NCBI GenBank assembly: GCA_002292365.1
Contig: DBBU01000023.1
Coordinates: 32,832 to 96,831, forward strand
DNA length: 64,000 bases
Source: Flammeovirgaceae bacterium UBA976
GTDB lineage: Bacteria > Bacteroidota > Bacteroidia > Cytophagales > Cyclobacteriaceae
Reading direction: 5' to 3'
Shown piece by piece: positions 8,627-17,845 of the stretch. Numbering within the stretch: the stretch's first letter is position 1; each line of letters begins with the position of its first letter. The translations under genes were made by a program, and so were the position numbers. The notes below the pieces were generated by a model that worked only from the letters and a program-made list of their open reading frames with translations, had not been told where the DNA came from and did no database searches.

Positions 8627-10852
8627 ATGGGATTCAATTTTCTTCGTTTTTTTCTCTCTTTTTATTTTTGGGTGCTATCCTATGTTTTGTTTGCGCAAAA
8701 TAATGCCGAAGTGTATCAGTTGAATATACAAAGGATGAATGAAAAAATTCGGTTAGATGGGGTGCTTGATGAGTCTTTTTGGGAAGATGTCGAGATAGCT
8801 ACCAACTTTTGGTTGAATTTTCCAGTCGGGGGAACTCCGGTTGACAATGAAGTTCAGACCACGGTAAAGATTACCTATGATGATGATTTTATTTACCTTG
8901 GAGTTGAATGCTATGGGAAAGGGCCTTTTTTAGTGCAATCCCTGAAAAGGGATAGTGATTCATTTTGGAATGGAGATGCTTTTGCAGTGGTTTTTGATCC
9001 TGTAAACGAACGAACAAATGGGGTCATTTTTGGTGTGAATCCGGGGGGTGTTCAAACCGAAGCATTAATTACTGGTGAACCGGCTCGGCGGGGAGGTCAG
9101 TTATCTGGATACAATAAAGCGTGGGATAATAAATGGTATACTCAAGCAAGTGTAACTGAAAATGGATGGACTGCCGAGATGATGATTCCATTTAAATCGT
9201 TACGATTTGGCAGGAAAGGTCATTGGGGTATTAATTTTATTAGGGTAGATGCACAGAACAATGCAAATCATTCTTGGGCACCTGTACCCATTCAATTTTA
9301 TGGTACCGATCTAGGTTATTTGGGACAGCTGATATGGGACAAACCACCCAGAAACGAAAAAGGGAATATTTCATTGGTTCCTTATCTACTTGGAAATACA
9401 TATAAAGACTACAAGAGTAAAAGTGATTTAAGCCAAAGTTTTGCTTTGGGTATGGATGCCAAAATAGCCATTAATTCTAATCTCAATCTGGATCTAACAG
9501 TCAATCCAGATTTTTCTCAAGTAGATGTAGATGAGCAACAGACCAATCTGACTACGGTTAATTTAAGATTTCCGGAGCGACGACTATTTTTTTTAGAAAA
9601 TAGTGACATTTTTAGTAATTTCGGCACCAATGCGAAACCTTTTTTTAGTCGTAAAATAGGATTAGATGATGATGGAAATACCATTCCGATTATTTATGGT
9701 GCCAGATTGAGTGGAAATTTAAATAAAAATTTGAGAATAGGTCTGATGAATACGCAGACGCAAGAGCAAGAGTTACCCGGTAATAACTACAGCTCCTTCG
9801 CACTTCATCAGCGGATATTAAAAAGATCTGTTTTGAGGGGGTATTTTCATAACAGGATTGGATATACTGATGGTTCTGTTCAGGAAGATAACTTTAGTCG
9901 TATCGGCGGACTTGAGTTTAATTATTCTTCTGAAAATAGTAAATGGCGGGTTGTGACGGGCTATGGATTGGCTTTTTCCAATGAAAATCAAAATGAAAAT
10001 CATTTATTTAACCTCTTCGGTGGCTATGGGGGCAGAGCTTTTAATGTGATGGTAAACATCAGTGGACTCGGAGATAACTACATCAATGATTTCAGTTTGA
10101 TACCCAGACAAAAACATTATGATGCCTTAGAGGATACCACTTATATACTGGGATTCAATCATTGGTGGGCGACCATGGGTTATAAGTTCTATCCGAAAAA
10201 TACTTTTATCAATCAACATGGTTTCAGTTTGACTACCAATGGAGACCGAACAGCTACCTCCAGCGAACTGATTCAAGATAAACATCAATTGTCTTATAAA
10301 TTTTTAATGAAAAATACGAGTGCTTTAGATCTTTCTTATGCACATGAAGGAGTTAACCTTTTATATCCCTTCGGGTTTACAGATAATGAGCCCTTACCGG
10401 CACAGCTGTATAGATTTGATTATGGTCAGATTAAGTATATGACGGATAAGCGCCGTGAAATTAAGTTAACATTCGGTTTCAGATATGGAAGTTTTTACAA
10501 TGGGACTCGAACAGAATTTTCTTTAGCAGTGGATTATCGCGTGCAGCCATGGGGAAATTTCAGTCTCAATTTTGTTCAAAACGATTTAGAATTTCCTGGA
10601 AATTATGGTACCGAGCAGCTCTTATTGTTTGGCCCCAAGGCAGAAATTAATTTTTCTAAGAATTTCTTTTGGACCACCTTTATGCAGTATAATACCCAAA
10701 GTGATAATTTTAATATAAATAGTAGACTTCAATGGCGCTATATGCCCATGTCTGACTTATTTATTGTGTACTCTGATAATTACATGGTAGAACATTTTGG
10801 TCCTCGTAATAGGGGATTGGTTTTAAAGCTAAATTATTGGTTTAATTTATAA
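8627..10852 (+). CDS. DUF5916 outer-membrane beta-barrel with CBM9-like N-terminus (copy 2)
   Basis: A tandem paralogue of the preceding gene, collinear along its whole length, with identical blocks such as SQVDVDEQQTNLTTVNLRFP. I chose the ATG at 8627; a TTG at 8618 would add three residues. The signal peptide ends VLFAQ-NN, followed by the CBM9-like module and the DUF5916 barrel, ending KLNYWFNL. Divergence from copy 1 is spread evenly and concentrates in likely surface loops, pointing to an old duplication with separate ligand preference (inference). The role is unknown beyond an outer-membrane sugar-linked protein. It is the last gene of the rightward run that starts with the sulfatase. 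Confidence 0.85.
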   Translation: MGFNFLRFFLSFYFWVLSYVLFAQNNAEVYQLNIQRMNEKIRLDGVLDESFWEDVEIATNFWLNFPVGGTPVDNEVQTTVKITYDDDFIYLGVECYGKGPFLVQSLKRDSDSFWNGDAFAVVFDPVNERTNGVIFGVNPGGVQTEALITGEPARRGGQLSGYNKAWDNKWYTQASVTENGWTAEMMIPFKSLRFGRKGHWGINFIRVDAQNNANHSWAPVPIQFYGTDLGYLGQLIWDKPPRNEKGNISLVPYLLGNTYKDYKSKSDLSQSFALGMDAKIAINSNLNLDLTVNPDFSQVDVDEQQTNLTTVNLRFPERRLFFLENSDIFSNFGTNAKPFFSRKIGLDDDGNTIPIIYGARLSGNLNKNLRIGLMNTQTQEQELPGNNYSSFALHQRILKRSVLRGYFHNRIGYTDGSVQEDNFSRIGGLEFNYSSENSKWRVVTGYGLAFSNENQNENHLFNLFGGYGGRAFNVMVNISGLGDNYINDFSLIPRQKHYDALEDTTYILGFNHWWATMGYKFYPKNTFINQHGFSLTTNGDRTATSSELIQDKHQLSYKFLMKNTSALDLSYAHEGVNLLYPFGFTDNEPLPAQLYRFDYGQIKYMTDKRREIKLTFGFRYGSFYNGTRTEFSLAVDYRVQPWGNFSLNFVQNDLEFPGNYGTEQLLLFGPKAEINFSKNFFWTTFMQYNTQSDNFNINSRLQWRYMPMSDLFIVYSDNYMVEHFGPRNRGLVLKLNYWFNL

Positions 10853-11000
10853 GTGGATATGCCATCATCAATAAATGATGGTGATCTCACCAAAATAATT
10901 TACCATCGGCATCGTGATAATACTCTGCTAAGGGGGTTCATTTGGGAGGAGATTCAACTAATTATGATAACTCCGATCTAGAGGCTAATTTAAAATAAAT

Positions 11001-12083
11001 TCAAGCTTGGTACACCATGGCATTTATATTCATGCCTGCGCCTACAGAAGCAAATATGATTTTATCACCTTTTTGGATCTGATGTCCATCTAATTCGTTT
11101 TTTAAAATTAAATCAAGTAAGGTAGGAACGGTGGCCACTGATGAGTTTCCGAGCCAAGAAATCGTCATGGGCATCACATCAACAGGAACAGATAGATCAC
11201 CCTCAAGTTTGTAGAGTCTATTGAGGATGGCATCATCCATTTTTCCATTGGCCTGATGGATGAGCACTTTCTTAATCTCACGGAGAGGGATACCACTTTT
11301 ATGTAGGCAAGCTTGAATGGCTCCGGGGACATGATTTAATGCATATTGATAAAGTTTTCGCCCATGCATCTTCAGATAAACACCTTCTTTAGTGCCATTT
11401 TCAGGCAAATAAGAACCTCCCATAAAAAGCATTTCTGAATGCTCTAGGGTATCAGAGCGTGTTTTATGAGCCAAGATACCTATTGGAGTATTGCTTTTTT
11501 GAGAGGTCAATAAAGTGGCTCCTGCTCCATCAGCATAGATCATGCTGTCTCTATCATGAGGGTCAGAAATTCTCGAGAGTATATCTGCTCCAATGACTAA
11601 TATATTATGAGCATCTCCCGACTTGATGTAATAATCTGCCTGTATCATGGCTTGTAGCCAACCAGGACATCCAAAGGAAAGGTCATAAGCAACCGTATTT
11701 GGATTTTCTATATTTAAATTCTTCTTGACACGAGCGGCCAGACTGGGTAAAATATCTACTCCCGTATTTCCATGTTTTAATTCGCCAAAATTATGAGCAA
11801 AAATGATGTAATCAAGTTCTTCACGGTTGACTTCAGATGATTTTAATGCATCCTCAGCGGCTAACCAACCAAGATCAGATGTACCCATATTATCATCTGC
11901 ATAGCGCCTTTGACTGATGGTCGTAATTTGCTCAAACTTTTCGATGATGTCAATATTAGGTTGAGTAAATGTTTGCCCAGAAGCATCCGTAAAATGATTA
12001 CCTATGAAAGCATCATTGGGTATGATTTTGGTCGGAATACATTTCCCTGTTCCGCAAATAACACTGTATTTTTTTTCTGACAT
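11001..12083 (-). CDS. 3-oxoacyl-ACP synthase III family protein
   Basis: This 360-aa thiolase-fold enzyme has the KAS III catalytic triad: Cys in AYDLSFGCPGWLQ, His in VLIHQANGKMDD and Asn in SWLGNSSVATV. Such enzymes condense an acyl-CoA or acyl-ACP with malonyl-ACP. It is longer than housekeeping FabH (about 320-330 aa) and is not next to plsX or rpmF, so it may be an accessory ketosynthase for a special lipid or secondary product rather than the main fatty-acid initiator. It stands alone, 151 nt before the end of the gene upstream of it on the same strand. Family assignment is firm; the substrate is open. Confidence 0.85.
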   Translation of the reverse strand: MSEKKYSVICGTGKCIPTKIIPNDAFIGNHFTDASGQTFTQPNIDIIEKFEQITTISQRRYADDNMGTSDLGWLAAEDALKSSEVNREELDYIIFAHNFGELKHGNTGVDILPSLAARVKKNLNIENPNTVAYDLSFGCPGWLQAMIQADYYIKSGDAHNILVIGADILSRISDPHDRDSMIYADGAGATLLTSQKSNTPIGILAHKTRSDTLEHSEMLFMGGSYLPENGTKEGVYLKMHGRKLYQYALNHVPGAIQACLHKSGIPLREIKKVLIHQANGKMDDAILNRLYKLEGDLSVPVDVMPMTISWLGNSSVATVPTLLDLILKNELDGHQIQKGDKIIFASVGAGMNINAMVYQA

Positions 12084-12234
12084 GACTATTGAAATATTAT
12101 TTGATTGAAAGGATTGATTCTTTCTGAATCATACAGGATACTAATTTTCCCACTAAATTAGTATAAAAAACCTAATTGTTATCAAAAGTGTCCTTGTCTT
12201 ACGAAAATATATTCTTAAATCATTTTAATTCTAC

Positions 12235-13185
12235 TTATAAGGGAAATTTCTCTAAGTAATTAGCCACATGGAATCCTAAATTTCTGATCTTTTTGGCTTG
12301 TTTAGAATAGTTATTTAAGCTTGCATTTGTATGATTTAGATGAATGAAGTAAATTTTATTTTTTTCTCTTAAAGGCATGTATGAAAACAAATCTATGGTT
12401 TCACTGATGAAAGGATGAGGGATTTCTGAAATATCTCTATGATTAATTTCATTACTATCTAAAAAGGTGCCATCAATAAAGGCATAATCTACGAGCGTTA
12501 TCTTTTCAGTGATGTCTTCTTCCCATTCATGCCATTTGTCGATATCAGGTATGAATATCGCTGTTTTATTTGGCCCCTCTATTTGATAACCTACCGTTTC
12601 TGAATATTCATCTCGGTGAGGGATCAAAAAGGGTTTAATCTTTATCAGGGCATTAATTGTATGATGTACTTGATTGGTTAGGGGCTGAATTTCAATATTT
12701 TCCTCATTAATTAACTGATTCCAAGGCCCATTTTTTTCTAAAAAAAATTGCATTTTGGGCATGACGAATACCGCAGTCTGATGGCTGTTGAAGGCTTCTT
12801 TGCCTAAGTACATTAATCCTGAGTAGTGACCTATATGGGCATGAGTTAAAAATATACCATCGGGAATATCTTCCTTTCGGAAAGGAGCAAACATATGCAA
12901 TGCTTTGAGCTGCTCCGGAAAGTCTGGCGTGGCTTCAAAAATAAAGCTTTGCTCATTGACTGGATCAACCAAGCCCAAGCAAGTTACTTTTCGTTGAGGA
13001 TCGGGGTTTTCCCAAAGTACGGCACAACAGGATTTGGTACAGCCAATATGAGGAGAACCACCGTCTTGCACATTACCAAGAACAACCAGAAAAGGAGTTG
13101 TTTGCAGAGGGGTATTGATTTCAGGCCCTATTAGGAAATTTATCAAAGGCATGCAGATAAAAGATAAAAAAATAATTATTGACAT
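12235..13185 (-). CDS. PqqB-like metallo-beta-lactamase-fold hydrolase
   Basis: A 316-aa metallo-beta-lactamase-fold protein resembling PqqB: VLGNVQDGGSPHIGC near the start, the metal motif H-A-H-I-G-H followed by YSGL, a DIDKWHEW loop and a late His in FIHLNHTNASL. PqqB takes part in PQQ biosynthesis, but this copy starts with a hydrophobic signal-like segment (about residues 1-20), and no pqqA, pqqC, pqqD or pqqE gene is nearby. It is therefore safer to call it an exported PqqB-like hydrolase. A secreted or periplasmic hydrolase of unknown substrate is the best reading. It is convergent with nothing and followed by the KAS III gene. Confidence 0.8.
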   Translation of the reverse strand: MSIIIFLSFICMPLINFLIGPEINTPLQTTPFLVVLGNVQDGGSPHIGCTKSCCAVLWENPDPQRKVTCLGLVDPVNEQSFIFEATPDFPEQLKALHMFAPFRKEDIPDGIFLTHAHIGHYSGLMYLGKEAFNSHQTAVFVMPKMQFFLEKNGPWNQLINEENIEIQPLTNQVHHTINALIKIKPFLIPHRDEYSETVGYQIEGPNKTAIFIPDIDKWHEWEEDITEKITLVDYAFIDGTFLDSNEINHRDISEIPHPFISETIDLFSYMPLREKNKIYFIHLNHTNASLNNYSKQAKKIRNLGFHVANYLEKFPL

Positions 13186-13237
13186 ATTTCAGTGATTTAG
13201 CTTTATGTAAGTATGAAACTAACCAAAATCAGGTCAT

Positions 13238-13263
13238 AAAAAAAGGGTAGTTAAAAACTACCC
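13238..13263 (-). terminator. Intrinsic terminator for the secreted protein gene
   Basis: Read on the - strand, GGGTAG (13258-13263) and CTACCC (13245-13250) pair around TTTTTAA, followed by seven T residues (13244 down to 13238). It lies 26 nt past the stop of the gene ending at 13289, as expected for a rho-independent terminator, and separates that gene from the PqqB-like gene. Confidence 0.85.
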
Positions 13264-13288
13264 TCTAAACTTAATAAAAAAGAAGAAT

Positions 13289-13882
13289 TTAGTTTAATGT
13301 GATCATCCGATCATAGACTTTACCATTTGTGTATAGTTGGACTGTGTAATGACCTGGATTTAGCTGTGACAGATCATAGGCTTGGCCCAGATTTACACTC
13401 CCTGATAAATTTTTTTCTGAGATTATATTTAGATCTTCATCAAGAATTGAAACCGTTAACTTTTCATTGTTTAAGGCAAGTAAACTTACATTGAGTTGGG
13501 TATCCTTTAATATTATTTGAGGTTTGAAGGAGGTCGTTTTCATTTGATTAGTAGCGGTTACTTTACCATTTATTTTGGTTAAACTTGTGGTCTCGGTTTT
13601 ATAATCGTCCTCTATTTGGAGTTCGTAGGTCCCGTCAGGTAATTCTATTAGATTGAGGGAGCGTTGAAACACCTCGGCACGAGCGATGTCCTCTTGGTAA
13701 AGTATCACTCCTTGTTGATTCTTCAGTAAGCATTTCGTATCATACTTAATATCTGATAATTGAATAATAAATGAATAATTACTTGAAGCAATAATTTTTA
13801 AATCGATCAGGTGATCAGCTTGTGCAAAGTTGATCGATAATAATAAGCATATAATGGATAGTTGAATCTTTAAGTTTTTCAT
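13289..13882 (-). CDS. Small secreted beta-sandwich protein, possible T9SS cargo
   Basis: A 197-aa protein with a clear signal peptide (cleavage near FAQA-DHLID). The mature part is all-beta in pattern, with repeated short strands and GTYELQI/GHYTVQL turns. The last ~28 residues, LNPGHYTVQLYTNGKVYDR and four more, resemble the type A C-terminal sorting domain of type IX secretion cargo, which would fit the porT gene at 53123. No enzymatic motif is visible. It is monocistronic: its own -7 box is at 13915-13922 and a strong terminator follows it, suggesting a well-expressed product. I do not recognise a named family. Confidence 0.75.
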   Translation of the reverse strand: MKNLKIQLSIICLLLSINFAQADHLIDLKIIASSNYSFIIQLSDIKYDTKCLLKNQQGVILYQEDIARAEVFQRSLNLIELPDGTYELQIEDDYKTETTSLTKINGKVTATNQMKTTSFKPQIILKDTQLNVSLLALNNEKLTVSILDEDLNIISEKNLSGSVNLGQAYDLSQLNPGHYTVQLYTNGKVYDRMITLN

Positions 13883-13914
13883 TTTGAAACTGTTTTATAG
13901 ATTAATTGATAAAA

Positions 13915-13922
13915 CAAAACTA
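13915..13922 (-). promoter_or_regulatory. Bacteroidota -7 box for the secreted protein gene
   Basis: On the - strand this reads TAGTTTTG, matching the Bacteroidota -7 consensus TAnnTTTG, about 33 nt before the ATG at 13882. No good TTG -33 element is seen at the usual 19-21 nt spacing. Confidence 0.4.
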
Positions 13923-14073
13923 CTAGGTTCATTTTGCATCAGTCACATCAAAATTTGCTTATATATGTTCTATTTTGTCATAAATATTAATTCATTACCA
14001 ATATAAAGTTAATTTAAACGACTTTTAGGTTAATTTAGTATCATAAAAATTCCCATATGACAATGAAGATTTT

Positions 14074-14946
14074 ATGATTTTCACGAATCCTACTTTTGAG
14101 AAGATAAGTACCCCACACGGGGGTTCTATTTTAGTAAGAAAATTTTCTTATGTGCCCCGAGATACCCGACCTTATTGGCATTATCATCCAGAGTTGGAGT
14201 TGGTTTATGTACGTGGGGGTAGTGGGAAGCGACATATTGGGAGTCATTTATCCTATTTTCAAGAGGGAGAACTTGTTTTGATTGGCCCCAACCTCCCACA
14301 TCAGGGATTTACCAATAGACTGAGTGGACACAGTAGTGAAACCGTAGTCCATTGGCCGGCAGATTTTTTAGGACCTGATTTTTTTGATGTTCCAGAAATG
14401 GTATCTATCAAACAGATGTTTGAATTGTCTAGAAAGGGTTTGGCCTTCACAGGAAAGACTAAACTTGTGGTTGGAGCTAAATTAGAAAGGCTCTATGAGT
14501 TAAATCATTTTAAACAAGTAACAAGATTATTGGAAATACTGAATGATTTGGCTTTGTCTGATGAATATGTACTGTTGAATGCCGAAGGTTTTTCGTTTGA
14601 GGTTGAAGGGCAAGATAATGATCGCATTAATAAAGTTTTTAATCATGTACGTGAGCATTTTCAGGAGTTGATTACTTTGACAGAAATTGCGGATATAGTA
14701 AGTATGACTGAGCCTTCTTTTTGTCGTTATTTCAAAAAATTAACAAGTAAAACCTTTATTCAATTTCTCAATGAATATAGATTGGTTCACGCATCTAAGT
14801 TATTGGCAGAAAAAAAGATCAGTATCACTGAAGTGTGCTATGAAAGTGGATTTGGTAATTTTTCTCATTTCAATAAGCAGTTTAAGGTTTTTACAGGTAA
14901 AACTCCTTCACAATATAGGGCTGACTTAAAAGAGATTATTCAATAG
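14074..14946 (+). CDS. AraC family transcriptional regulator with cupin sensor
   Basis: A 290-aa regulator. Residues about 10-110 form an AraC-type cupin sensor (WHYHPELELVYVRGGSGKR, then GELVLIGPNLPHQGF) that usually binds a sugar or related ligand. Residues about 190-290 hold two helix-turn-helix units (LTEIADIVSMTEPSFCRYFK and ITEVCYESGFGNFSHFNKQF). Its neighbours downstream are the GH97 remnant and galactokinase, so it may once have controlled an alpha-glycoside or galactoside gene set (inference). A roughly 480-nt stretch without an intact gene follows. Confidence 0.92.
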   Translation: MIFTNPTFEKISTPHGGSILVRKFSYVPRDTRPYWHYHPELELVYVRGGSGKRHIGSHLSYFQEGELVLIGPNLPHQGFTNRLSGHSSETVVHWPADFLGPDFFDVPEMVSIKQMFELSRKGLAFTGKTKLVVGAKLERLYELNHFKQVTRLLEILNDLALSDEYVLLNAEGFSFEVEGQDNDRINKVFNHVREHFQELITLTEIADIVSMTEPSFCRYFKKLTSKTFIQFLNEYRLVHASKLLAEKKISITEVCYESGFGNFSHFNKQFKVFTGKTPSQYRADLKEIIQ

Positions 14947-15426
14947 TACAAGATCATTTCCATTTGAAGACATTTTAAAATTGATTTTATGGAAGATAGG
15001 GTAGGAGGGGATTGGTGAACCATATAAAGCGTATACTAATTTTAAAGGTAACCTTGGAAGAGGCCTATAATGAATCAAAAAGAGGCTTAAATCTTAAGAA
15101 TACGTCCCAGACCTATCGATTTATTTCTTGGGTATGAGTTTTCTTATTAAGTGAAAGAACTTTTGTAATGCTTGAATAATTTGGGGGATCTTTTTTTATC
15201 TGTTTTCGACCCTCTTACTATAGTCTCAGATAATTATATTCTTTAATTATTTTTATGTAATCACATCAAAATAAGATATTATTGGGTTATTACTTTCGAC
15301 TTAGATAAGGCATATTTTTTTGCTGAGACCTCATGAATGTCCTCTTAAATTTGAGAGTTATTGGATAAAAAAAATGGGAAAAAAGGGTCAATATCTATGA
15401 TTGCCACCACAAAAATCATCAATAGT
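14947..15426 (+). other. Gene-free stretch before the GH97 remnant
   Basis: About 480 nt between the AraC gene and the GH97 fragment. I see no open frame of note, no tRNA and no strong hairpin. Short frames such as the one around 15012 (GEPYKAYTNFKGN) close quickly. Given the truncated gene that follows, this may be decayed coding DNA, but I cannot name a parent gene. Confidence 0.4.
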
Positions 15427-15720
15427 ATGAACAAAAACAGGTATAATTTTAGATTTTTTTTAATGATGCTTTATGATTGGATAATGACTATCCAATCATT
15501 GCAGGCTCAAAGCTATGAGCTGGAGATACCCAATAAGGTATTGAAAATTAAGATTAATCTGGACAGGTATATATCATTTTCCATCGATCATCATCAAGAA
15601 AGAGTTCTTGATATTAACCGAATTTCTGTGAGACTGGATGTCCACGTTTTAGATTACATATTCCTGCAAAGGTCTAAAGCTATTTATGTTAACAAAAGAG
15701 CATTGACTTATGCGGTTTGA
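15427..15720 (+). pseudogene. N-terminal remnant of a GH97 glycoside hydrolase
   Basis: An open stretch of 97 codons starting at ATG 15427: a signal peptide (cleavage near LQAQ-SYEL), then a pattern matching the N-terminal beta-sandwich of GH97 alpha-glycosidases such as SusB. This includes the P-N-x(2)-L-K-I-K-I-N start, S-F-S-I, then RVLDINRISVRL, and even the later K-x(3)-V-N spacing. Full GH97 enzymes are about 650-700 aa; this one ends after about 97 residues and overlaps the galactokinase start by 11 nt. The catalytic barrel is gone, so it cannot be an active glycosidase. The simplest reading is a deletion that fused a GH97 start to the galK region. Recognition rests on pattern memory, not on a search. 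Confidence 0.55.
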
Positions 15721-16882
15721 AAAAGAACTCAGTGGATGGGAAAATGGATCGAAGCATAACCCCATTTGGGTCAATGCGCCAGCCCGAATTAATCTTATTG
15801 GGGAACATACTGATTATAACTATGGATTTGTCCTGCCTGCAGCCATCGATAAAGCCGCCTATTTTTTAATTCAATTAAGAGAGGATAATTATTGTAAGGT
15901 AGAAGCCAAGGATGTCGGAGATCATTTGATTTTTAATTTTCAAGATGACCTAAAACCGTCAGCCAAAAATTGGCATAACTATTTTTTGGGTGTAATGCAT
16001 TACATGAAAAGTAGCGGTAAGGTAAAGCAAGGGTTCAATTTGGTATTCGAGTCAGACATCCCCACAGGTGCTGGGATGTCTTCTTCTGCGGCGCTGGCTT
16101 GCGGTTTTGGTATGGCTATAAATGAGGCCTATCAATTGGGTTTTAGCAAGCAAGAAATTGCCAAAATCGCGCAACTTGCAGAGTACCATTTTGTAGGTGT
16201 CCAATGTGGAATTATGGATCAGTATGCCTGTATGTTTGGTAGGGAGGGCCATGCACTGAAACTTGATTGCAGTACGCTTAAGTATCAATATCAAAAAATC
16301 CAATTAGATGATTATCAGCTTGTCCTGATCGATTCTAAAGTCAAACACGAGCTCACCTCAACGGAGTACAATAAAAGAAGGGAGGAGTGCGACAGGGTAG
16401 TTTCAACTTTCAAAAAACAAGATACTGCCATTGCTACTTTGAGAGATGTAACGCAAGAACATCTTACTAATTTCGGAAAAGTATTGGATTCGGTCGCGTT
16501 TAAGCGATGTGACTATGTGATCAATGAAAATAGAAGAGTGGTTGAGGGTTGCCAGGCACTGCATGCGAATGACCTTCAATTATTTGGGGCATTGATGTAT
16601 CAATCCCATAAGGGCTTGGCCCAGGATTATGAGGTAAGCTGTGAAGAATTGAATTTTTTGGTAGACGAAGCAAGACAAAGCGACCACGTTATTGGGTCAA
16701 GAATGATGGGAGGAGGTTTTGGTGGCTGTACCTTAAATATCATAGCGCAACCAAATGCTCAGGAAGTGGTTAATTCCATACTGAGTAGCTATAAAGAAAA
16801 GATGGGCACGGATGGGGAATCATATTTTATTGAAATCAAAGAGGGTTGTAGAATATTGGATAGCGGAGCTCAAGATTCTTAA
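15710..16882 (+). CDS. galK: Galactokinase
   Basis: A GHMP kinase of 390 aa that phosphorylates galactose at C1 for the Leloir pathway in the cytoplasm. The galactokinase signature PARINLIGEHTDYN lies at residues 24-37 (the usual APGR is APAR here). The GHMP ATP loop is PTGAGMSSSAALACG, and the C-terminal motif is GSRMMGGGFGGCTLN. The likely catalytic Asp is in GIMDQYACMFG. The ATG at 15710 sits inside the end of the GH97 remnant, and the N-terminus before the signature is compact but complete. No galT is adjacent. A gene of the same pathway, galM, lies at 1928. Confidence 0.95.
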   Translation: MRFEKELSGWENGSKHNPIWVNAPARINLIGEHTDYNYGFVLPAAIDKAAYFLIQLREDNYCKVEAKDVGDHLIFNFQDDLKPSAKNWHNYFLGVMHYMKSSGKVKQGFNLVFESDIPTGAGMSSSAALACGFGMAINEAYQLGFSKQEIAKIAQLAEYHFVGVQCGIMDQYACMFGREGHALKLDCSTLKYQYQKIQLDDYQLVLIDSKVKHELTSTEYNKRREECDRVVSTFKKQDTAIATLRDVTQEHLTNFGKVLDSVAFKRCDYVINENRRVVEGCQALHANDLQLFGALMYQSHKGLAQDYEVSCEELNFLVDEARQSDHVIGSRMMGGGFGGCTLNIIAQPNAQEVVNSILSSYKEKMGTDGESYFIEIKEGCRILDSGAQDS

Positions 16883-17146
16883 GATCATAAATGATTATTA
16901 TTGCTGTAAGGGAAAGCTCGCATCTTAGTTTAATTTAACAGATTGATTGTCATAATTTCATTTTGAGTTTTCAGATCATATTTGCTCTTTATTAAATTTG
17001 ATGATTGATCAAATGTTAAAGTCTGAAGTCTGCTAGGAAACCATGAATGCATGTTACGCTGATGAAATCTTTTAAATCTGGACTATTTGTGAGAGATTAT
17101 TTTATGAAAGGTAGAAATTTGAAGAATGTTAATTTTTATTTAAGAC
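16883..17146. other. Gene-free stretch between galK and marC
   Basis: About 260 nt (318 nt counting to the marC start) of AT-rich DNA. I see no RNA gene or convincing terminator. A weak ATCAT-AA-ATGAT dyad lies just after the galK stop. The only feature I would point to is the -7 box at 17147 near the right end. Confidence 0.35.
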
Positions 17147-17154
17147 TAGTTTTG
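17147..17154 (+). promoter_or_regulatory. Candidate -7 box for marC
   Basis: TAGTTTTG matches TAnnTTTG and lies 46 nt before the marC ATG at 17201. A TTTG at 17118-17121 is present but about 25 nt upstream, a little far for a -33 element. Confidence 0.35.
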
Positions 17155-17200
17155 TACTTTATTTTTAGCAGCTTTGCTTGAAAAATAATTGGGTATTAAA

Positions 17201-17827
17201 ATGGATTTGTTTTTAGTCATCTGTGGGGCGTTGATTTCGGTAATGAATCCTTTGGGGACCGTACCCATTTTTGTGGGATTAACGCAAGAGCATACGACAC
17301 CAGAAAGAAATAAGATTGCCTTTTGGGCCTCTTTCAATGTTTTGGTTATATTATTGATCTCTTTTTTCGCAGGTAAGTTTATTTTAATATTTTTTGGGAT
17401 TACCTTAAATTCATTAAAAATTGCAGGGGGATTGATCATTACTTTTTCGGGTTTTTCGTTGTTGACAGGAGCTTTTGCCAAATCTAAAGGTATGAGCAAA
17501 GATTCAGTACAAGAAGACATCAATACCCGTTCAGATATTTCATTAACGCCATTGGCACTTCCTATGATCGCGGGACCCGGTACCATATCATTACTGATTA
17601 CGTTTAATCAAGAGCATATAGGTTTAGTCAACGTCATGATCATCCTGGGGGCCATCGTTATTTCAACTCTTTTCGTTTTTCTGATACTCAGAAGCTCTTT
17701 TGTGATTGTCAAAGCAATGGGCGCCTCAGGGATCAACGCGTTATCAAGAATCATAGGCTTTATTGTTATTGCTATTGGGGTTGAGTTCATTATGGCTGCG
17801 CTAACGAGTATCTTTCACATCAAATAA
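17201..17827 (+). CDS. MarC family integral membrane protein
   Basis: A polytopic inner-membrane protein of about 208 aa with six predicted helices. It has the MarC family start FLVICGALISVMNPLGTVPIF and the central PLALPMIAGPGTISLLI repeat, which contains the conserved Asn-Pro and Gly-Pro-Gly turns. Transport function for the family is not proven; the old link to multiple antibiotic resistance is not supported. I start at the ATG at 17201; an upstream TTG at 17189 would add four residues. It is monocistronic and convergent with the DUF779 gene. Confidence 0.92.
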   Translation: MDLFLVICGALISVMNPLGTVPIFVGLTQEHTTPERNKIAFWASFNVLVILLISFFAGKFILIFFGITLNSLKIAGGLIITFSGFSLLTGAFAKSKGMSKDSVQEDINTRSDISLTPLALPMIAGPGTISLLITFNQEHIGLVNVMIILGAIVISTLFVFLILRSSFVIVKAMGASGINALSRIIGFIVIAIGVEFIMAALTSIFHIK

Positions 17828-17845
17828 ACTTATCTTCTCCTCATC

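Noticed and set aside
12235..13185. PQQ biosynthesis locus
   Set aside because: Only one PqqB-like protein, with an export signal; no pqqA, C, D or E in the window.
17189..17200. TTG start for marC
   Set aside because: The ATG at 17201 starts directly at the family's first helix; the extra four residues have no support.
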